This document shows, piece by piece, positions 35,394 through 42,441 of a stretch of DNA of 64,000 bases. The notes under the pieces are model-generated. The model did not search any database and had not been told where the DNA came from. It saw nothing but the letters and a program-made list of their open reading frames with translations. Within the stretch, counting starts at the first letter, position 1. Each line of letters begins with the position of its first letter. Source of the stretch: Halioglobus sp. (lineage in GTDB: Bacteria; Pseudomonadota; Gammaproteobacteria; Pseudomonadales; Halieaceae); the NCBI GenBank assembly GCA_020443345.1, contig JAGRIH010000009.1, positions 1 to 64,000 on the forward strand. Direction: 5' to 3'. The position numbers and the translations under genes were made by a program.

Positions 35394-36581
35394 CTATTTC
35401 TTCACGATGACCGACGAACCGTGGCCGAACAGGCCCTGGTTGGCGGTAATGCCCACGCGCGCGCCGGCCACCTGGCGCTGCCCGGCCGCGCCGCGCAACT
35501 GCCAGGTGAGTTCACAGACCTGCGCCAGGGCCTGGGCGGGCACCGCCTCGCCAAAGCAGGACAGGCCACCGGAGGGGTTCACCGGGACGCGGCCGCCAAT
35601 ATAGGTGTCGCCATCGCGCAGCAACTTGTGCCCTGCGCCGCGTTCGCACAGGCCGAGGTCCTCGTACCAGTCCAGCTCCATCGCCGTACTGAGATCGTAA
35701 ACCTCGGCCAGGCTCAGGTCTTCCGGGCCCAGGCCGGCCTCTTCGTAGGCGGCCCGGATCATCGCCGCCTTGAACCCCATCTCGGGCACCGTCACCGCGA
35801 CTGCGGAGTCGGTCGCCAGATCCGGCAGCTCCACATTGGCGCTGGGGAAGGTGGGCGTCACGGTTGAAATGGCGGCAATTTTCACCGCATCGCGCTGCAG
35901 CTTACGCGCATAGTCCGTGCTCGCCAGCACGATGGCGGCGCCGCCATCGCTGGTGGCGCAGATTTCCAGCAGGCGCAGCGGGTCGGCCACCATGGCGGAG
36001 TTCAGCACGTCTTCGGTGGAAAATTCCTTGCGGTAGCGGGCATTGGGGTTGTGCAGGCCGTTGGCGCCGTTTTTCACCCGCACCGCGGCGATATCCTCTT
36101 CGGTGGTGCCGTACAGTTCCAGGCGGCGCCGCGCATAAAACGCAAAATAGGCGGGATTGGTCGCGCCCACCAGGCGGAAGCGCAGCCAGTCCGGGTCGTC
36201 TGGCCGATCGCCGCCCTGGGGGGCGAGAAAACCCTTGGGCGTGGTATCCGCGCCCACCACCAGGGCCAGGTCGCACTGCCCGGAGAGAATCTGCGCGCGC
36301 GCCGTGGCCAGCGCCTGCGAGCCCGAAGCGCAGGCGGCATAACAACTGGCCACCCGGGCGCCATTCCAACCCAGCGCCTGACAAAAGGTGGCGCCGGACA
36401 CATAGCCCGGGTAACCACAGCGCATGGTATTGGCGCCGGCCACGAACTGGATATCGCGCCAGGATACACCGGCATCTTTGAGCGCGTCGCGCGCCGCCTT
36501 GACCCCGTACTCGACAAAATTCTTGCCCCACTTGCCCCAGGGATGCATGCCGACGCCCAGCACAGCCACTTCGTTGCTCAT
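35394..36581 (-). CDS. Lipid-transfer-protein-type thiolase (Ltp)
   Basis: A 395-residue thiolase-fold protein of the SCP-x/Ltp group: SNEVAVLGVGMHPWGKWGK, ASCYAACASGSQALATAR and NPSGGLSCFGEAVPAQA. Start at 36581 overlaps the DUF35 stop by four bases (ATGA), and GGAGGA precedes it. Ltp proteins paired with DUF35 proteins form retro-aldolases in steroid side-chain cleavage (Ltp2-ChsH2); Rv3522/Rv3521 is another such pair. Its function inside a ring C/D cluster is unclear. Confidence 0.83.
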   Translation of the reverse strand: MSNEVAVLGVGMHPWGKWGKNFVEYGVKAARDALKDAGVSWRDIQFVAGANTMRCGYPGYVSGATFCQALGWNGARVASCYAACASGSQALATARAQILSGQCDLALVVGADTTPKGFLAPQGGDRPDDPDWLRFRLVGATNPAYFAFYARRRLELYGTTEEDIAAVRVKNGANGLHNPNARYRKEFSTEDVLNSAMVADPLRLLEICATSDGGAAIVLASTDYARKLQRDAVKIAAISTVTPTFPSANVELPDLATDSAVAVTVPEMGFKAAMIRAAYEEAGLGPEDLSLAEVYDLSTAMELDWYEDLGLCERGAGHKLLRDGDTYIGGRVPVNPSGGLSCFGEAVPAQALAQVCELTWQLRGAAGQRQVAGARVGITANQGLFGHGSSVIVKK

Positions 36582-37042
36582 GCGCGATCCTCCGCTGACG
36601 TCGACGCAGCCAGCGGCTGCCACTTCCAGACCAGGTAGCGGTTGTCATCGTCCTCGTACAGGGTATCGAGGATCAGTTCCACCTCGTCCCCGATGTGGAT
36701 GTCATCGACGCTGACGCCGGCAGCGAGCTGCCCCAGGACTATCATTTTTTCCTCGGCCAGTTCTACCGCTGCCAGCGCGAAGGGCTCGTAGGGCTCGGTG
36801 GTGACGATATACGGTGCCGGCGGCGGATAGCCGGCGCTGGTGTAGGACCAGATGCGGCCGCGATTGGACAGTTCCACCGCGTCGAATGCCTCGCTGTCGC
36901 AGTCGGGGTTCTGGCAAAACAGGTGCTGCGCCGGAAAATAACAGGTGCCGCACGCGCTGCAGCGGCTGCCGAGCAGGCGCGGGTTATCCACATCGAGGTT
37001 GTTGAAGCCCTCTCTGGCGGCGACCAGCTTTTTGTCTGTCAT
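36578..37042 (-). CDS. DUF35/OB-fold zinc-ribbon partner of Ltp
   Basis: A 154-residue protein with an N-terminal zinc ribbon (RCSACG then CQNPDC, four Cys) and an OB-fold domain containing GRIWSYTSAGYPPPAPY and FALAAVELAEEKMIVLGQL. This is the DUF35 layout. AGGAGA lies before ATG 37042. Stop overlaps the Ltp start, implying translational coupling and a complex, as in Ltp2/ChsH2-DUF35. Confidence 0.87.
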   Translation of the reverse strand: MTDKKLVAAREGFNNLDVDNPRLLGSRCSACGTCYFPAQHLFCQNPDCDSEAFDAVELSNRGRIWSYTSAGYPPPAPYIVTTEPYEPFALAAVELAEEKMIVLGQLAAGVSVDDIHIGDEVELILDTLYEDDDNRYLVWKWQPLAASTSAEDRA

Positions 37043-37053
37043 ACTGATCTCCT

Positions 37054-37830
37054 TTAGCCGAGCACCTTGGCGCGCAAATTGTGCGGATCCACTCGCGCCA
37101 GCACCGCCAGTTGCTCCGGTGTGGGCTCGGCAGTGGTGGGAATAGCATCCGGGATGCACAGCTCAAATGCGGTGTTGTCCTGCACCTGTGCCGCGCTGAC
37201 ACCCGGGTGCAGGGAGACGATACGCACCTGCTTGTTCGGGCCGTTGAAATCCAGCACACACAGGTTGGTGACGATGAGCCGGATATCGATATCGTCCAGT
37301 GTATAACCCTTGGGCAGGCGCGCGGGGTTGTAGCCGATGGAGCTGACCATATCCACTTCTTCCGCCACGAAAACCCGGGTGTTGTGGTTGGGAATAAAAA
37401 ACGAGTTGGCGTGGCTGATGGAGTTGCCGGGGAAGCCCCGCACCCCCAGCATCTGCACCTTGGGCTGCTGGTATGTGCCGCCGATACAGGAGATATTGGC
37501 CTGGCCGAAGCGGTCGATCTGGGTGGGGCCGACAAAGGCGTGGCGCTTGCCGCCCCAGACATTGTCGAAAATGCGGGAAAAGCCCATCCAGGACTCGCGC
37601 TTGATTTCGTAGCCGTTGCGCGGTCCCACCGGCACCGGCTCTGACACCACGAAGGCCTCGGAGTCGGTCATCAGCAGGTCGGGGTTGGTGGTGCACATGG
37701 CCAGGGACGCCGCGAGGCGCGGCACCAGGCCGATGCCGGTGGCGAGGACCTCGCCGTCGTTATCCCATGCCCGGGAAGCGGCGCAGATCAGCAGTTCGGG
37801 GAGGTTGTAGTCGGTCGCTGGGTTGCTCAT
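37054..37830 (-). CDS. ipdB: IpdB-like CoA-transferase-fold subunit
   Basis: A 258-residue subunit of the class I CoA-transferase fold with ATGIGLVPRLAASLAMCTTNP, RFGQANISCIGG and GVRGFPGNSISHANSFF. It should be the beta subunit of IpdAB, which hydrolyses the C ring of COCHEA-CoA. Located 69 bases after the IpdA-like gene and 11 bases before the DUF35 gene. Comamonas ScdL2 is probably the proteobacterial equivalent. Confidence 0.87.
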   Translation of the reverse strand: MSNPATDYNLPELLICAASRAWDNDGEVLATGIGLVPRLAASLAMCTTNPDLLMTDSEAFVVSEPVPVGPRNGYEIKRESWMGFSRIFDNVWGGKRHAFVGPTQIDRFGQANISCIGGTYQQPKVQMLGVRGFPGNSISHANSFFIPNHNTRVFVAEEVDMVSSIGYNPARLPKGYTLDDIDIRLIVTNLCVLDFNGPNKQVRIVSLHPGVSAAQVQDNTAFELCIPDAIPTTAEPTPEQLAVLARVDPHNLRAKVLG

Positions 37831-37899
37831 GGTCTCTATCTCGTGTCCTGTGCTCGGTGGTTTAAGCGGTGCTCCTGGCCGCTGCGTCCGCGATCCGGA

Positions 37900-38781
37900 T
37901 CAGAATACCGGCAGCGGCAACTTCTCCAGTGCCTCCATACCACCCACCCTGGCCAGGTATTGCGCCTCGGTGCAGTTGACGTACTTGTCCGCGTAGGCCT
38001 GCCAGCCGCCGGCTTCTTTGGCCGAGGCGTTGTACTCCTTGAAATGGGCCACGTCGAAACCGTAGCGCGGGGCGCAGGAGCTCGGATGCGCGGCACCGGG
38101 CTGATGCACGACCCCGGTGGTTTCGCTGCGCTCCCAGAACACATAGCGCGCCTCTTCGGCATTCTGGTGAAAGTACTCGGTGTCCACCAGTTCATCGCAA
38201 GTGACATAGGTCTCGCGACTCGCCCGGGCAAAGACGTCGTCCATGTAGTGGTCGGGCCCCTTTATCTGGCAGACGCCGCGGGCGTCCGCCCGGTCCACAT
38301 GCAGCAATGCGACATCCAGCGGCAGCGCCGGCATGGCCAGCCACTGCCTGCCGTCGCCGTAGGGTGATTCAATCACCTTGAGCTGCGGGTTGTGGGTGAG
38401 CACGTCGGTACCCAGCCCCAGCCTGGTGGGAATAAAGGGCACGCGCATCGCCGCCGCCTTGAGGCCCAGCAAAAACATGCCCTCGTCGATTTCCATCACT
38501 TCGATCTCGCCGTTCTGGCGGGCCTTGCGGAAATACGGTTCCAGGGGGATAAAATCCAGGGAGACGAAGGCAAAGACCACTTTCTTCACCTTACCGGCAG
38601 CGCACAACATACCCACGTCGGCGCCGCCGTAGGCGACCACGGTGAGGTCCTTGACATCGGAGCGCAGCAGTTCGCGCACCAGAGCCATGGGCTTGCGGCG
38701 CGGACCCCAGCCGCCGATACCGATGGTCATGCCACTGGTAATACGACTGACGACGTCACTGGCTGAAAGACATTTATTCAT
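37900..38781 (-). CDS. ipdA: IpdA-like CoA-transferase-fold subunit
   Basis: A 293-residue alpha subunit. The CoA-transferase glycine motif is TSGMTIGIGGWGPRRKPMAL, followed by VVAYGGADVGML, an EVMEIDEGMF segment and LGTDVLTHNP. IpdAB differs from true CoA-transferases by acting as a ring-opening hydrolase. Start at 38781 with GAGG upstream. First gene of the minus-strand cluster, with its promoter region in the gap that carries the 35-nt motif. Confidence 0.88.
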   Translation of the reverse strand: MNKCLSASDVVSRITSGMTIGIGGWGPRRKPMALVRELLRSDVKDLTVVAYGGADVGMLCAAGKVKKVVFAFVSLDFIPLEPYFRKARQNGEIEVMEIDEGMFLLGLKAAAMRVPFIPTRLGLGTDVLTHNPQLKVIESPYGDGRQWLAMPALPLDVALLHVDRADARGVCQIKGPDHYMDDVFARASRETYVTCDELVDTEYFHQNAEEARYVFWERSETTGVVHQPGAAHPSSCAPRYGFDVAHFKEYNASAKEAGGWQAYADKYVNCTEAQYLARVGGMEALEKLPLPVF

Positions 38782-38859
38782 GCGTACCTCTTTTTCGTGC
38801 CCGCCTCCGGGGCGGCGCCTGATCCTTGCATCGTGTACCAATCCGGCAAAAATCTACCC

Positions 38860-39166
38860 GCTATCCAGCGCAAAAGATACCGCAGCCCTTACCATAGCCC
38901 GAAGATGTCCCGATATGAAATGGTATAGGCCAGATTCGATTTGAGGGGCCTGGAGCCGCCCTATGGGAGGCGCTAAGCTGCTATTCTGGCGCGGCAATGC
39001 GGGGTGATCAAGGGCCTGAAAGGGCCGCGAGAGCGGGGCAAAAAAACGCAAGTGGGGATGTGCTATGAGCGACATCGAAGACGGGGAAGCGATGGTGCGG
39101 GAACTGCGGGACACCAATGCCATTCACCGGCTCAAGGCCGGCTACTGTGCGCTGGCGGACAGCGGT
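38860..39166. repeat. 307-bp direct duplication, left copy
   Basis: This segment is repeated at 39947-40253 with seven mismatches and no gaps by hand comparison. It contains the promoter region and first 34 codons of the SnoaL-like gene. Both boundaries are abrupt (GCTATCC at one end, GACAGCGGT at the other). The ParDE module lies between copies. Confidence 0.95.
38906..38940. promoter_or_regulatory. Shared 35-nt upstream motif, copy 1
   Basis: TGTCCCGATATGAAATGG followed by TATAGGCCAGATTCGAT. Identical to 39993-40027 and three-base different from 40703-40737. Lies in the divergent region between the IpdA-like gene and the truncated SnoaL start. Probable operator or promoter element. Confidence 0.6.
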
Positions 39167-39208
39167 TACATTCACAGATTGAGCCAGCGTCCAACCTTGG
39201 CGATATAA
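39065..39208 (+). pseudogene. Truncated SnoaL-like gene (5' fragment)
   Basis: An ATG start and 34 codons equal to the intact gene at 40152 (a few substitutions, such as DG for DL), then the reading frame runs into unrelated sequence (YIHRLSQRPTLAI) and stops at 39208 after 47 codons. It keeps the promoter region of the intact copy, so a short transcript may still be made. Likely a relic of the duplication that brought in or accompanied the toxin-antitoxin module. Confidence 0.88.
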
Positions 39209-39293
39209 TAGTTAATGAACAACTCTCCATCAAAGTGTTCAATTTTTTTTTGAGGCCTACGCGGCGCTGCCGCCCCTGCAGCCAACCCGGCTC

Positions 39294-39587
39294 TTATGGG
39301 TTCAGCTGCTCGTCGATGTCCATATTTTCATGAAGAACTCGGACAATGAGAATGTGGCGATGGCAGTCCAGGTACACGATTAAATGATGCTCGTACTGGT
39401 GTATGCGGACAACGGGGTCAAATTCTCTTCGTTCCCGGGCGATTAACGGATTTTTCGCCAGGAGTTGAAACGTAGCGTGCAGGCCGGACAGGTATTTTCG
39501 GCGCTGTTCCCTGCCCCAGGTGTCCTGCGTAAAACGCGCTATCTTGCAGAGATCACGTTCAGCATTCCTGCTGATCTTAAAGGTCAT
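39294..39587 (-). CDS. parE: ParE/RelE-family toxin
   Basis: A 97-residue RelE/ParE-superfamily toxin: AERDLCKIARFTQDTWGREQ, KNPLIARERREFDPVVRIHQ and IVRVLHENMDID. ParE toxins inhibit gyrase; RelE relatives cleave mRNA, so the target is not certain. Its start overlaps the antitoxin stop by four bases. More AT-rich than the catabolic genes around it. Confidence 0.88.
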   Translation of the reverse strand: MTFKISRNAERDLCKIARFTQDTWGREQRRKYLSGLHATFQLLAKNPLIARERREFDPVVRIHQYEHHLIVYLDCHRHILIVRVLHENMDIDEQLNP

Positions 39588-39817
39588 TCCTTGTCCATTT
39601 CTTCTTGAAGGTTCTCCATGTCGAAGCCTTCAGCGATGCCACTTTCAAGACCCTGGGTAATAGCGGCCTGCATCGCTTCTATTTTCTTGGCGCGAAGTTG
39701 ATCTTTCCGGATAAGGTCGCGCACGTAATCACTGTTGTTGGAGTACAACCCACTTTCGGATTGTGCCTCTACCCATTCGCGCATGGGATCTGGAAGAGAA
39801 ATATTCATGGTTGCCAC
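39584..39817 (-). CDS. parD: ParD-like antitoxin
   Basis: A 77-residue antitoxin with a ribbon-helix-helix N-terminus (MATMNISLPDPMREWVEAQ, then NNSDYVRDLIRKDQ) and an acidic C-terminal tail that would wrap the toxin. First gene of the pair and ATGA-coupled to the ParE gene. Such proteins repress their own promoter, here in the gap before 39947. Confidence 0.88.
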   Translation of the reverse strand: MATMNISLPDPMREWVEAQSESGLYSNNSDYVRDLIRKDQLRAKKIEAMQAAITQGLESGIAEGFDMENLQEEMDKE

Positions 39818-39946
39818 GGTGCGAAACCCCGTCTGTTACTTTCTTGGATTGGCATATTTTAGCAATGTTTGCCAATAATGGGTAGGCTTGTTTATCGGTT
39901 GGAACTCTGGAGAAGCGAACAAATGCCTAATGAACTGTTCACTTTG

Positions 39947-40253
39947 GCTATCCAGCGCAAAAGATACCGCAGCCCTTACCATAGCCCGAAGATGTCCCGA
40001 TATGAAATGGTATAGGCCAGATTCGATTTGAGGGGCCTGGAGCCGCCCTATGGGAGGCGCTAAACTGTTATTCTGGCGCGGCAATGCGGAGTGATCAAGG
40101 GCCTGAAAGGGCCGCGAGAGCGGGGCAAAAAAACGCAAGTGGGGATGTGCTATGAGCGACATCGAAGACCTGGAAGCGATGGTGCGGGAACTGCGGGACA
40201 CCAATGCCATTCACCGGCTCAAGGCCAGCTACTGTGCGCTGGTGGACAGCGGT
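39947..40253. repeat. 307-bp direct duplication, right copy
   Basis: Same length as the left copy at 38860-39166 and about 98% identical. It runs into the intact SnoaL gene, so this is the functional copy. Two copies 1087 bp apart could recombine and delete the ParDE module. Confidence 0.95.
39993..40027. promoter_or_regulatory. Shared 35-nt upstream motif, copy 2
   Basis: Identical 35-nt block lying about 125 bases before the intact SnoaL start at 40152. Part of the duplicated segment, so its identity to copy 1 is not independent evidence; the copy before fadD3 is. Confidence 0.6.
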
Positions 40254-40643
40254 GACTGGGACGAGCTGGAGACCCTGTGGAGCGAGGATGCAGTTTGCGA
40301 CTACGATTTTTTTGGTCGCTTCGAGGGCCGGGCGCAGATCATGCAGCGCTTTTTTCGTGACCAGGTGTCCGCCATTTCCACCTTCAATGCCCATATGATT
40401 CACAACGGCATCATCGATGTCACCGGCGATACTGCCCGGGGGCGATGGTACCTGACGGCCCACACCACCGCACAGCCGGGCGACCGGGCCATGTGGGTGC
40501 ATGCAATTTACGACGATGCATTTGCGCGCATTGGCGAGCAGTGGAAAATCGCCGCGATCAAGGTGACGTTTCGCTACTTTACCCCCTTCGAGCAGGGCTG
40601 GGCGAAGCAGCCTTTCTGGCAAGCGGGTAACAGCGGGAGCTGA
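40152..40643 (+). CDS. SnoaL-like/NTF2-fold protein
   Basis: A 163-residue SnoaL-like protein beginning MSDIEDLEAMVRELRDT, then RLKASYCALVDSGDWDELET and SEDAVCDYDFFGRFEG, with HMIHNGIID and WKIAAIKVTFRYF. The fold is that of small isomerases/dehydratases. It lies between the ParDE module and the FadD3-like gene on the plus strand and shares the 35-nt upstream motif with it, so it probably belongs to the same regulon. Confidence 0.83.
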   Translation: MSDIEDLEAMVRELRDTNAIHRLKASYCALVDSGDWDELETLWSEDAVCDYDFFGRFEGRAQIMQRFFRDQVSAISTFNAHMIHNGIIDVTGDTARGRWYLTAHTTAQPGDRAMWVHAIYDDAFARIGEQWKIAAIKVTFRYFTPFEQGWAKQPFWQAGNSGS

Positions 40644-40702
40644 GCGGGGGGGTCGCGACCCTGTGCAGCACACCTGTGGCCGCCGCCTGAGTCCCCCGGG
40701 CT

Positions 40703-40737
40703 TGTCCCGATATGAAATGGCAAAGGCCGGATTCGAT
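40703..40737. promoter_or_regulatory. Shared 35-nt upstream motif, copy 3
   Basis: TGTCCCGATATGAAATGG followed by CAAAGGCCGGATTCGAT, three differences from the other copies. Located 71 bases before the FadD3-like start and outside the duplicated block. Sequence around it is otherwise different, so its conservation implies function, likely a transcription-factor site. Confidence 0.6.
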
Positions 40738-40807
40738 CCGAGGCGGGTATAAGTCCATTAGTGTAGTTCTATAAACTTGGCCACTCAGAGCCGGTATCGG
40801 AGCCACG

Positions 40808-42385
40808 ATGAGAGCCACCGACGCACAGACGATCCCCCAACTGGTCCGGGCAGCGGCCCGACAGTTTGGCCAGAGTATCTTTCTGGAAGAGGATACCGTC
40901 CACATCAGTTTTGGCGAATTTGAGCAGCGCTGCACCACCGCCGGCAGGGCGATGATCGCCAGCGGCGTCGCCCCGGGGGACCGGGTTGCGGTGTGGGCGC
41001 CCAATATCCACGAGTGGGTGATTGCCGCGCTCGCCGCGCAGTGCATCGGCGCCGTGCTGGTCACCCTCAACACCCGCTACAAGGGCTCGGAAGCCGCTTA
41101 CATCCTGCGCGCCAGCCGCGCCCGGCTGTTGTTCAGCATCGGCGACTTTCTCGGCAGCAACTATCCGCAGATGCTCTCCGGCGAAGCGCTGCCCGACCTG
41201 GAGGAAACCGTGGTCTTTCGCCGGGGCGCCGGCGCGCACACCCCCTGGGATACGCTGCTGCAGCGCGCCGCACAGGTGGATGACGCACAGCTGCGCGAGC
41301 GCATGGAAAACACCGGCGCCGGCGACACGTCCGACCTGCTCTTTACGTCCGGCACCACCGGCGCGCCCAAGGGCGTCATGTGTACCCACGGCCAGAACCT
41401 GCGTGCTTTTTCCACCTTTGCCGACATTGTCGGCCTGCAGCAGGGCGACCGCTACCTGGTGATCAATCCCTTCTTTCACAGTTACGGCTACAAGGCCGGC
41501 ATACTCGCCTGCCTGCTGCGCGGGGTTACCCTGCTGCCGCACCTGACCTTTGACGCACGGACCGTCGCCGAGCGCATTGCCGCGGACAAAGTCAGCGTGC
41601 TCCCGGGACCGCCCACCCTGTTCCAGTCGCTCCTGGCACTGCCCGACCTGGCGGACTACGACCTGTCCAGCCTCAAGCGCACCACCACGGGCGCCGCGGC
41701 CATTCCGGTGGAAATGATTCACCGGATGAGAGCCGTGCTGGGTTTCGAGACGGTCATCACCGCCTATGGCCTGACCGAGTGCTGCGGCCTGGTGACCATG
41801 TGCCGGGCGGACGACGAAGCCGAGACGGTCGCCACCACCTCCGGCCGGGCGATCCCGGGCGTCGAGGTACGCTGTGTCGACACCGACAACAACGAGGTCT
41901 CCAGCGGGGAGCCGGGCGAGATCGTGGTGCGCGGCTTCAATGTCATGAGCGGCTATTTCGAGAATGCGCAGGCGACTGCAGAAACCATTGACGCCGAGGG
42001 CTGGTTGCACACCGGCGATATCGGCGTGCTGGATGAAAAAGGCAACCTGCGTATCACCGACCGCCTCAAGGACATGTTCATCACCGGCGGCTTCAACTGC
42101 TATCCGGCGGAGATTGAAAACACACTGGCCGGTCATCCCGGCATCGCGGCCAGCGCCGTTATCGGTATCCCCGACGAGCGCCTGGGTGAAGTGGCGATGG
42201 CTTTCATCATTCCCAAACGCGCGGGTGAACTGAACGAAGAAGAACTGATCGCCTGGTGCCGCCAGCACATGGCCAACTTCAAGGTGCCGCGCAGAATCGC
42301 CTTCGTGACGGAATTTCCGGTAAACGCATCGGGCAAAGTACTCAAGAGAGAACTCAGTAAGAAGGTACTGCAAAGTACCGGGTGA
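40808..42385 (+). CDS. fadD3: FadD3-like HIP-CoA synthetase
   Basis: A 525-residue adenylate-forming CoA ligase. ATP motif TSGTTGAPKG is at residues 180-189; NPFFHSYGYKAGILACLL (220-237) and SVLPGPPTLFQSLL are near-identical to mycobacterial FadD3 as remembered. HTGDIG lies at 401-406 and the C-terminal catalytic Lys is in NASGKVLKRELS. FadD3 activates the HIP propionate, the first step of ring C/D degradation. It is separate from, and opposite in strand to, the ipd genes, but shares the 35-nt upstream motif with them. Confidence 0.88.
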   Translation: MRATDAQTIPQLVRAAARQFGQSIFLEEDTVHISFGEFEQRCTTAGRAMIASGVAPGDRVAVWAPNIHEWVIAALAAQCIGAVLVTLNTRYKGSEAAYILRASRARLLFSIGDFLGSNYPQMLSGEALPDLEETVVFRRGAGAHTPWDTLLQRAAQVDDAQLRERMENTGAGDTSDLLFTSGTTGAPKGVMCTHGQNLRAFSTFADIVGLQQGDRYLVINPFFHSYGYKAGILACLLRGVTLLPHLTFDARTVAERIAADKVSVLPGPPTLFQSLLALPDLADYDLSSLKRTTTGAAAIPVEMIHRMRAVLGFETVITAYGLTECCGLVTMCRADDEAETVATTSGRAIPGVEVRCVDTDNNEVSSGEPGEIVVRGFNVMSGYFENAQATAETIDAEGWLHTGDIGVLDEKGNLRITDRLKDMFITGGFNCYPAEIENTLAGHPGIAASAVIGIPDERLGEVAMAFIIPKRAGELNEEELIAWCRQHMANFKVPRRIAFVTEFPVNASGKVLKRELSKKVLQSTG

Positions 42386-42441
42386 CAGGCAAGTGCAACA
42401 CAACACCACAAACCGTTTCAAATATCAGGGGATGTAATACT

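Noticed and set aside
37054..38781. 3-oxoacid/glutaconate CoA-transferase
   Set aside because: The fold is the same, but the surrounding EchA20/IpdC/FadA6 set and sequence pattern point to IpdAB ring hydrolase.
39167..39946. Integron cassette with attC site around the ParDE module
   Set aside because: A short TGAAC/GTTCA dyad occurs on both sides (near 39214 and 39931), but no attC fold or GTTRRRY/RYYYAAC boxes could be made out. A tool-based search (HattCI) would be decisive.
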